DNA from: Flammulina velutipes | Taxonomy: Eukaryota; Basidiomycota; Agaricomycetes; Agaricales; Physalacriaceae | Reading direction: 5' to 3' | DNA length: 64,000 nucleotides | NCBI GenBank assembly: GCA_011800155.1 | Contig: CM022376.1 | Location: forward strand, 744,001-808,000 | Part shown: positions 55,755-64,000 of the stretch, one piece after another | Position numbering within the stretch: the first letter of the stretch is position 1 | How the letters are laid out: the number at the start of each line of letters is the position of its first letter | The notes under the pieces: generated by a model | Told to the model about the DNA's origin: nothing | Seen by the model: only the letters and a program-made list of their open reading frames with translations | The model's database searches: none | Made by a program: the position numbers and the translations under genes

Positions 55755-57222
55755 CTACGCCTTTTTAGGATTTTTACGCTTTGCCTTCTTTTTGGGCGCA
55801 GTCACAGCCGTCTCACCTAACCCGAAAGGCGCCCAGCCCCATAGGTCGTTCATGACGCTGGAGATGTCCTTTCTAATGGTTGCCCATCCAGGCCAAATCG
55901 GAATGTTAGCCGCCTGAGCCATACCCAGCCGTTGTCTGACCACTGGATTTCGGAGAATGGTGGATTGCAACCCCATGGCGAAACCGGTCGCTATCATAAA
56001 AATGCCAATGCCCTATATCCGTGTTTGAGAGGGGAGTAAACGGACGGCAGAATGCACATACCGATTTCAAGCCTATGAGTGGTGTCATGACGATTGTGAC
56101 CAATGGCAGTATAGTGCTAGCAGTGTTCATGCGCGCCATCCATGTATCAGCCATCATTGGGTTGTATGAATCTCGCATCGAGAACTACGAGCCTTGTCAT
56201 AAGCAAATGCACGACGTAAGAAAAGGAATGTCAACGTACTCTCATCTGTAAGTAGATCGTACCCGCTAGCACAATGCTCATGGGTATACCCGCAGGTGCA
56301 GTCAGATCTGGAATCAGGAAAAATCCGCTGTCCTTCAACAGATTCGCGTCCCAACAGAGTTTATACACGCCGTAGAACGTGCAGATTCCCCAAGTGGCAG
56401 GTACGAACGTCGCCACGAACTGCAAACCGGGGCGCGCACCAGAGTCGCGCATGATCTTTTGCATCTCGGTGGCTGCGCCCTTCATGATCAGGACGTCGCG
56501 TCGCTTCTTGGCTTCGTCCAGCTTAGCCTTCGCCGCCTCGAACTCTGGCCCGACCGTGCGCAGGATTGCTGCTTGCTTTTGGGCGGTGATGATGAGGGGG
56601 AATGTGATGAAACGGGCAATGACACCGCCAGCGAATATTGTCCAGAACCAGGGGATGCCACCGCTTATGTGCATGAACTGGAGGAGCATGCGGAATACAC
56701 CGGGCACGGTGTAGTTGGTGAGTCCCATTGCAGCAAGGTCGCCATATTGCAGAGAGAGGTTGAGAGCTTCGGGGGAGAGGACGGTGGCTGGCAGAGACGT
56801 GTCGGTTACGGCGACAGCGTTTTCAGTGACCGTAGAGACAGCCGAAGTTTGAGTGGTAGCCTCTGGTGGCGGTATGGGTGCATTGGCAGCGACTTCAGCC
56901 GGTACTGAGGTATTTGACCGTAGGGATAACGAGCGTGTGGCTATCCATGTCACTGGAATAGTTCTGCATGTCTATAGTGATTCGTGCCAATAGATTTCGA
57001 CAAGAGCAGAGCGACATACGTGTCTAGGTATTATTCTACTATTATCAGTTGGAGCTGGGGAAGAATCTTTGAAAGACGTACTGGAGGGTAGGCACCTGGG
57101 CGCTCCGTGCAGCAAAAGTAGCAAAACTAAATGCAAGTCAAGCCTGAGCTTTTAGCTGGACAGTTCACGCACCTTTTCGTGCAAATCCTCCTTGACGCCG
57201 ACGTCCTCAGTATACCCAACAT
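55755..57222 (-). CDS. Mitochondrial membrane insertase, OXA1/YidC family, copy 2
   Basis: 408 residues from exons 57173-57222, 57082-57126, 57020-57038 (19 nt), 56240-56971, 56062-56184, 55755-56012. The three small 5' exons splice to a classic Arg/Ser/Ala mitochondrial presequence (MLGILRTSASRRICTK, FATFAARSAQVP, RIIPRHTCR). The core carries GGIPWFWTIFAGGVIARFITFPLI, a charged loop (EFEAAKAKLDEAKKRRD), SGARPGLQF and terminal helices; the tail is Lys-rich (KKKAKRKNPKKA), as in ribosome-binding Oxa1. This copy is therefore the better candidate for Oxa1 proper and the gene at 34730 for the Cox18-like partner; both could also be Oxa1 duplicates. The last two intron positions and their phases match the first copy. 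Confidence 0.9.
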
Positions 57223-57795
57223 TCCAGACGCAACGGCCACCGGTAAATTGCGAGCAAACGAGCAAGATGGATCGAAGGAAAGAAAAGCACGGGTGAATAC
57301 ACGTGATCGAACTTTTGCATTCAATGACCGGCAAATCCCGATGTGGCGTAGTTTCCCAAGACTGATTCTATCGCTTGACGTAGAGCTGAGATATTTTAAC
57401 CTTATTTTGGGCGTTTTATGCACATGAATTTGAGGCGACGCAAAACGAGAGGCTAGCGCGCTAGTTAATGGTATCCCGACTTCACCTTGTCTGCCATCCG
57501 AGATCTCGTTTCTACGTCGACATCTCACATACGTAGTCCAAGAGATGTCTCTGTAGTACACTACTCAGAACCTTGGATAGCGATTCGTACGGCCTAACCT
57601 ACGCATCGAATGCATTGCCAGGAGTCCCACGCCACCATTTCTTATTGATGTGTATTTGGCTGGGACCTGAACCGGCGGCTCCTGACCGAAAACGGTAACA
57701 TCGAAACCACCACAAAACGCCCATCTGCTCGTCGTCGCTGTCGTTGTTGACGACCAAATCTCCGCTCTTTTGCACCTTTCTTTACTACCACCACC
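57223..57795. promoter_or_regulatory. Divergent intergenic region
   Basis: About 570 bp between the OXA1-type and DUF7729-like genes. Minus-strand frames here are open but out of any gene model. A TGTGGCGT motif is at 57342. Confidence 0.45.
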
Positions 57796-58780
57796 ATGAT
57801 TGCCTCAATCGCTGTTTTGTCTTTGTTCACCACCGCCGTCCTTGGCCAGGCAAGTATCTGCTTTGCTGTTCAACCGCCTTGTTCTAATTTTTCCTTGACA
57901 GTCGTCAACCGCCTCGGCAGACGTTACCATTCCCACCGATGCCAGCGCTTCCTGCCAAAATTTCATGAAGAAAATGAACTCGGATAAACAGCTGGACGCC
58001 TGCGCAACGTCCATGATCTCTGCCTCTTCTGCGTACTCGCCAGGCAATTACACAGATGCGCCAACCGCATCGGGCATTTCCCAGGTGCTAGACGGCCTCT
58101 GCAGCGCGACGTGCGACGCCGAGGCTGTTCGCACGTCTCTCACCGACTTTTACTCCGCGTGCTCGTCTGAGCTCACGTCGGACTCGGTGGATGAAGTGCT
58201 CATAACCTACGACGTGCTTTACTCCTTGATCCCATTCAAGAACGCAATGTGCACCAAGAACGACGCCGGAAACTACTGCCTCCTCCAGTCAGCTACCTCC
58301 AGCTCGTCGTCGCTAGGTGCCAACGCTGCGTACGCTGGCTCGAGCAAAGTCGATACGACCACTGTCGCGGAATACCTCACCAACAACCCTGCTAACGTCC
58401 GTCGCGCAGAGGCCGTCGTAACCACCCCGAACGCAACCACTTTCCAGAGCGCCAACATCCTCTTCCTATTCCTCAACGGGTCTGCCCCGGCATCCACCCT
58501 CTGCACATCTTGCACTACCAACATCATGTCCGCGTGGATGGAGTTTGAGGCTGCCTTGCCCTACGCTCCTGGTCTCGCTCAGAGCCCCCTCATCTCCGGC
58601 CAATCCGACTTGTACAAGGGAATAATCAGCCAGTGCGGAAATGCTTTCCTCAGCAGTGCCGTCCAGGCTGCGGGAGGCATTTCCTCTGGCCCAGGATCGG
58701 ATTCCTCTGACGCACCGCGCATTCGGGAGAGCCTTGTTGGTACCCTCGGCGGTTTGGCGTTGGTATCCTTGTTCCTGTGA
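57796..58780 (+). CDS. Secreted GPI-anchored protein, DUF7729-like
   Basis: 310 residues from exons 57796-57849 and 57902-58780. Signal peptide in exon 1 (SIAVLSLFTTAVLGQ). The mature part shows the cysteine framework of this fungal family (ASCQNFMKKMNSD, LDACATSMI, LCSATCDAEAVRTSL, FYSACSSEL, TLCTSCTTNI, SQCGNAF) and a Ser/Gly-rich linker before a hydrophobic GPI-type tail (VGTLGGLALVSLFL). The intron begins with GC (CAG|GCAAGT), a GC-AG intron; the only nearby GT would shift the frame. Likely cell-wall or plasma-membrane surface protein; function unknown. Confidence 0.85.
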
Positions 58781-60105
58781 TCACCTACAACCCTTTATTT
58801 ACTATGGGCGTTCGAGATAATATACCCCCTCTGCATGTGTTATTTTCGGTGGGGTGTGGCATAGTGCAGCTGTTTGGATATCGTACTGCTTTTCCCTCCC
58901 ACCCGTTCATTGCACCTATCCTAATTCTCTCGTATTGTAGTTTGGTATCGTTGTAAGCCGGGTCCTCTTTCAAGTATATCTGTCGGTAGGACTGGTGGCC
59001 GGATCACTGCGTACGTTGTTTTAATGAAATAGGTGTATACGCTAATTCGTCGAGCGTTTGTGAAGACTCTTCCAGGAATAGGTACTGCTTTCTTGTGTGA
59101 ACGGTGTGGTGCATGGGTCTTTGACTGTAACCGACGTAGATCAGGCCCCACGAAATCCACTTGGAATCACAGGGAACTTTCTGTGGGCCGGCCCGCTGAC
59201 TTGTGGCGCACACATCTTCAAGAACATTCCTCATTCAAAATTCCTGCCGCGGGCCGGCGGTCCATTCCGGCGGGAACTACTGACAGGTAGAACGCTTGTG
59301 AAGTAAACGATGTAGCTGTCAATATCTCGAATATCTCGATCCAAAGATCCGAGATCCAGCTAAAGTCGAAGCTTCTGTGGCGCATATTCTGCCCGGCCCT
59401 TCTTCCTCCCCAGTCTAGACTCCTTCTACGCAGACTTGTGGTGACCGACAAGCAACGTCTCTTTCAGCCGATGACCGACTTCCGACTTCTAGTGCAGCCT
59501 GAAGTAGCCTACATCCAATGACCAACGTAGGACCCTGCAGCTTACTCCCCTCATTAATCTGAAGTTCTATCTATCCTTGATAATAATCTAAATCTGTAAA
59601 CGAGGGCGACTATACCTGAAATTAAATGGTGCTTCCGGAATTCTACTGGAGCGAGGTGTGGGTACTCTTACATAGTCCTGCTCAACAATTCCTTGGAACA
59701 CTTACCCCCCGTCAGGTGGATGTCCTTCATACCCGAGAGATAAATTCAACCCCCATTTGCGGGACTACGTTCTTGTCGGTTTTGAAGGTCTCAAACCCAT
59801 CGACGTACTCGTCCTTCTCTGATATAAACGACCCTGATAGCTCCATATGGCTTCTTTTCACTCAAATTCTGACGCTTCGAGATAAGAGGTCTAAATGTCT
59901 AGAGCCCTTGCATACTCTTACCTTCGATCGACCTCATTTCGGTGTGGCGTTATGTGCTCTTGGATGCGGCTCGTGGTCTCTGGCCGGTCCATTCGTTCGT
60001 GGTTCAGCCTGGTATTGAGTTAGCAGACCACGAGTGAAGAGAACATGACCATGACCGAGCCATAATTGAGTTATGACTCAGCCTGCGTCAAAGAAGATCC
60101 TTTGG
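58781..60105. other. Intergenic, no gene recognised
   Basis: 1.3 kb between plus-strand genes. A plus frame at 59626-60018 has no family resemblance or splice support. Three TGTGGCGY motifs lie here (59202, 59376, 59943), the densest cluster in the window. Confidence 0.4.
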
Positions 60106-60113
60106 TATATAAA
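60106..60113 (+). promoter_or_regulatory. TATA box of HD-domain gene
   Basis: TATATAAA 40 bp upstream of ATG 60153. Confidence 0.6.
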
Positions 60114-60152
60114 ACCTCCGCATAGGTATGTTTTGCATGAGGACTTCTCAAC

Positions 60153-61205
60153 ATGACTGACTCGGATCCCTCCATTACTTTTTATGGATTTACACCTGTG
60201 CCCCGCGACCCACAAGTTCTCTTCCTCGGCCACCCTACGGCTATTGGAGACTCTCCGAAGCAAGACCCCTTCACTATCGAGGATTTCACCATTCCCGAGA
60301 GCCCCATTGCCCAGGCTGTGAGGAAGTTCGTCAAGGTGAACTTACCGCCGGACTTCATCTTAGCTACTAGGTAATTAACTTACCGCGGTAGAACGAACTC
60401 GACGAGCAGACGTTCAACCATAGCAATAGAGTTTACATTTACGGTGCGTTCTCGCCGCATAATTCTCTTCCCGCACATTAACAGAACGCCACAGGCGTTG
60501 CCTTGACGAAAACCCACTTCCCATCGTGGTCCTTCGATTTGGAGACGTACTATCTGGCGTGCCTCTTACATGATATTGGTACTGCGGAGAAATACTTGGC
60601 CAGTACCAAGATGTCCTTTGAATTCAAGGGCGCCATTGTCGCACGCGATCTTATACTCCACCTTGGTGGCGTCGAGGACCAAGCCGACAGCGTTTGCGAT
60701 GCCATCATTCGCCACCAGGATATCTTCGTCAAGGGGTGAGAGTTGATTACATGCCTAATCGGCACCAACTGAGGCCTTACCTCCTCCTGCTTCACAGTGG
60801 GAACATCACTATGATCGGCCAAGTCCTTCAGCTAGCGACCATCCTGGGTGAGTTCCCCATTCATTCTGTGGCGCTTATATGGCGGGAATTGCCCTGACGA
60901 GTTAATTCGCCTGTAGACAACGTGGGGATGTATGCACCTACACATTCTTGCGTCCGCGAACCTGGGATAACTAACCTATTTCCAGCCGCGCAAATCTCAT
61001 TCATCCCAAGTTAATTGAAACGACGACATCGGCCTTCCCACGAAAGGGCTGGTCGGAGCATTTTGCAGCCGTTATTGAAAAGGAGTTGGCGCTCAAGCCC
61101 TGGTGCCACACTACCACATTCGAGGTACCCGGTTGGACGCAGACGACGGAGAGTAATTTCGCAAGGGATGTTCGGGGGAATGAGGCTATGAAGCCGTTTG
61201 ACTGA
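60153..61205 (+). CDS. Cyanamide hydratase-like HD-domain protein
   Basis: Predicted metal-dependent enzyme of the HD superfamily related to fungal cyanamide hydratase and yeast Ddi2/3, which turn cyanamide into urea. Exons 60153-60335, 60392-60443, 60495-60735, 60798-60847, 60917-60929 (13 nt), 60986-61205; 191 residues. Motifs: TFNHSNRVYIYG (first metal His), ACLLHDIGTAEKY (the HD pair), and IIRHQDI (further metal His). The first intron (60336-60391) was chosen because only this junction joins KFVK to NELDEQTFNHS as in the family, although the frame stays open to 60374. The C-terminus carries TTSAFPRKGWSEHF, also family-typical. No targeting signal; cytosolic. Confidence 0.88.
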
Positions 61206-61859
61206 AGGGCTACTAGGCATTGGCGACCGGGAACGAACACTGACGAGGACCGGGGGAGCGAGTTTCCCGTCATCGTGGACTCTGGGATGGCCTGGATCAT
61301 GTAGGTCGCCTCATGCATTTCCGTAACCATCCTATTTGGCAAGTAGCAGTTCAAGTAATGCTTACCAGTTGATACCGTTATTGAACAGGCCGGAACTATC
61401 CGCGCCACCGTTTTGAATGATGCCACCTCCAAACCTCGTTGTTAAAGTATTGCAGAATCGCTTTAGTAGCTTAAGGGAATCAAATTTTGCAGTGGGCTTC
61501 TATTACGCTTACAATGCCGCGAACTTTCTAAACTCGCCTAAGGTGCCAGGGATTGGCTTTCTATTTTTACTATCCAAGCACTTGGTCTGTATCTGTCTTT
61601 TGTGGTTGGTGCGTAAGATCAAAGCGTCTATCACCCAACGCAGGCTAGTTCGGGGTATGCTGATATTACTCTATGCTTCATGTATCATCGAGAGCGGGCA
61701 CGGAGCAAAGTAAAGAATCGTGGAGTATTATGGTAAAGTATTCGACTGTCTGTTCGAGAGCCATTATGGAAGTTGTACGCTACAATATAATACAAATGAT
61801 TAGAGTCTGATTGGACAATGCTACCTTAACGCCACACCACGCGCCGTGAAAGTTCAGTT
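61206..61859. other. Convergent intergenic
   Basis: About 650 bp between converging genes. A 98-codon plus frame (61417-61713) and a minus frame (61001-61432) show no family signature. A motif ACGCCACA is at 61830. Confidence 0.45.
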
Positions 61860-63755
61860 TTACTTTTCTTCTTCGGGATCTTCCCGCTTTCGCATGCTGA
61901 AGATACCTCGACAGCCAGCGCCATCATGCCAAGTGCCAACCCACGATGCACCATAACAAAGGTAGCCTTCGAAGATAGTAGTACCTTCCGTGTACTTCTG
62001 CGAAAAGAGGAGTTATATTAGCCTCCAAAGTCTACCTATAGAGAGTGAATGCTATCGTACCGGTACTCTCTTCAGGATAATTTTACCATCTCTCTGAACC
62101 CGGCCATAGAAACGAAACGCTCCCCAAGCTTCATCATGATCAGCTAGCGTCTATAGTACATGTAATGAGTGACAGCTGGTCAATAGCCATTGAATCGATA
62201 CCACGAACCTGACCCGTGATAATACAGTCCAGCGCTTGATCAGGGTGACGCCAGGCATCGCGCCCGGTAGCGTCGTGCGCATCGAGTCTGCGATCACAAT
62301 TCTGTTCATAACAAAAACCCCCTCGCCAATCAGCGTCTTCATCTCAGCTGAAATGAAAATTCTCATTCATTCTCACCTTCGCATCAGGACCTTGAAAAGG
62401 CCGGCGATCGGTATCCCAGTCAAGAGGATTTGCATCCATATGTTCAGGAAGCGTGGGGCTGAAGGAGAAGCGAACGTCTAGGGCACACTGCATCGGCTTT
62501 TGGCTGACAAAATCCGCATCGTGCATATCAGGTGAGGGTGTCGAACCAGGATATTGAATAGACGGTGAGATCTGTGTGAATACTATCAGAGATGGGTTGG
62601 AGCGATGGAAGCAAAACATGGTACCAAGTAAGCACCATCCCAGACGCCCGGAAGAGTTCTTTGGATGTATTCGTACACGCTTGGAAGCTCGGAATTGTGG
62701 ATGAATAGACGGCGCAAACATGGATCACTGCATCTTGAGGAGTTGAGTGCGTCGGGAGCAGTTCGTGAGTCAGACGATCGCTGAATGTCTGCGAAGAGAG
62801 GTGTCCGAAAGGCTACAACGGAGTTGTAGTCGTCTCTAGTGGGACCGGAACGTTGGCTCGCTATTGCTGCGGCTCTATTGGCGGGGAGATTTGGAGGTAG
62901 CTGGAGAGTGTGGGTCTGCCTCAAGGCAAAGCAGAGTGTGACCACCGCAGACACGACTGGAGGACATTGAGGACGCTGCCTTTTGGAGTAGAACACAATT
63001 TCGGGGTCTAACCGTTCAGCCGCCGTAGTCTGGGTAAACACGTGCTGGAAACTATGAAGGCTTCCTTCGTTGATATCAAAACTCTACGAGACGATGTTGG
63101 TGCAAAAGCTTCTGAGTGTGCGTCGATAGCGTACCTGGTTCACCACAAGAGGTCGCAATATACGCAGAAGTTCTTCGCGCGCTTCTTCGGGTTTCTGTAT
63201 CACGTCCTCTGTCGATTTTGTTAGTACGTCCTGTCCAGGTCCCCGTCGGGAAAGATGCTCGCCTCTCGTTATCGTCAAGGCGAAGAGCCAAGTAGCAACA
63301 TTCCTACAATCCTCCCAACGTTCGCTACCGATCCGATTCTCCCACCGCCCCGTAGATCGTTGTAACAGCTTCTCAAGGAACCCATGTAGGCCAGCGGCCA
63401 CTAGAAGTGACGCATTTAACTGTCCTCCTTCCAACACAAGCCCAAACGCGGTCCACAGGTCTTGGTGGAGCGAATCGACGGTGAGGTCGCCGCGTCGAAT
63501 TCGCCGAAATAGACGGAGGCGCTGAACGAGCTCCGCAGCGACGGCAGAGTTTGGGGGGATGCCTTGGCTGATGAACGGTACGTCGAAAAGCTCGCGACAA
63601 ACGTTGGCGTAGACGAAGGCGTTCTGTGTGATGGCGAGCTTGTGATAGATGCTTCGACAGGTCAGCATCAGGTGCAGCAAATTCGTCAGCGGCGAGGAAC
63701 AGAGAAGAGCGATTTGCTCGAGGACGTCTGTCGGGAGTGAGGAGAGGGATGCCAT
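61860..63755 (-). CDS. F-box protein
   Basis: 543 residues from exons 63135-63755, 62625-63083, 62377-62571, 62214-62342, 62061-62150, 61860-61997. The F-box is at the N-terminus (LSSLPTDVLEQIALLCSSP ... LMLTCRSIYHKLAI). A helical middle follows, then a beta-rich C-terminal domain with alternating Trp/Gly residues (DHDEAWGAFRFYGRVQRDG, TIFEGYLCYGASWVGTWHD). This is the usual end of a large Agaricomycete F-box family that may bind substrate. All six exons join in phase; the start at 63755 is the first ATG just before the F-box, although the frame is open to 63893. Predicted SCF ligase adaptor with unknown substrate. Confidence 0.8.
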
Positions 63756-64000
63756 TGCGGAGGGGATTGTTGGAAAGCTACTGCAGACAACACCCTCATT
63801 TATACTCCTGGAGGAAGCGCCAAAAGTAGGAATGTGAGTGTGGAAGCGTTTCTCGAAAAGAGATATTAGATCATACCGTGTCCTTGCTATCATCGAGTGT
63901 ACGGCGTCCCGCCGTTGTGCTGGTTCAGTTAAAAGGTTATTTCGTGTGCCTCGACTGAAACTGGGAGGCGAAAGAAACTCGGTTCGTTCAGACGCGTCAT
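63756..64000. other. 5' flank of F-box gene, window edge
   Basis: About 245 bp; promoter side of the F-box gene. Nothing else is recognised. Confidence 0.4.

Noticed and set aside
59626..60018. 130-codon plus-strand frame
   Set aside because: No recognisable motif, no splice-linked extension, and composition like the surrounding spacer.
1..64000. CRISPR arrays, insertion sequences or complete transposons
   Set aside because: No regularly spaced direct repeats, transposase or reverse transcriptase motifs, or paired terminal repeats were seen; the genes are eukaryotic with introns.

Overview
The window comes from the nuclear genome of a mushroom-forming or related basidiomycete (Agaricomycetes-like). 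Nearly every real gene is broken by many short introns (about 41-90 nt, GT-AG, one GC-AG). Genes are packed on both strands at roughly one per 2 kb. The families are typically fungal: secreted intradiol dioxygenases, HsbA-like surface binding protein, a class I sesquiterpene cyclase, F-box proteins, GPI-anchored cysteine-rich proteins and a divergent G-alpha-like protein. All gene models were built by hand from reading frames and splice signals, so exon edges may be off by a base or a few.

Layout. 1-16 kb: C2H2 zinc finger gene; first secreted dioxygenase; small GPI-type cysteine-rich protein; an unrecognised large gene; a degenerate stretch; NUDIX hydrolase; orphan gene A with dioxygenase 2; a tRNA-like Pol III unit; HsbA-like protein. 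16-28 kb: four-helix membrane protein; a 1,607-residue Lte1-like RasGEF divergent from the histone chaperone ASF1; a second C2H2 regulator; secreted Cu/Zn superoxide dismutase; an SDR oxidoreductase. 28-32 kb: orphan gene B with dioxygenase 3, a duplicate of the 11.6-14.6 kb block. 32-45 kb: Cbf1-like bHLH regulator; mitochondrial OXA1-type insertase; F-box protein; sesquiterpene synthase; secreted protein; endosomal Na+/H+ exchanger. 45-64 kb: 15-exon G-alpha-like protein with a 5-nt microexon; F-box protein; FtsJ-type methyltransferase; coiled-coil protein; DUF202 membrane protein; a second OXA1-type insertase; DUF7729-like GPI protein; cyanamide hydratase-like HD protein; another F-box protein.

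Most genes look like independent housekeeping or accessory genes. The exception is the orphan plus dioxygenase pair. It occurs twice in the same order and orientation, a third more diverged dioxygenase lies at 2-3.4 kb, and all three dioxygenases share a small inverted-repeat element about 240-290 bp upstream of the start codon. This co-duplicated pair with shared upstream DNA is the best candidate here for an undescribed functional unit. Also notable are a strongly over-represented 8-mer (TGTGGCGY), loss of the catalytic switch II glutamine in the G-alpha-like protein, and a tRNA-like Pol III unit with an abnormal anticodon region.
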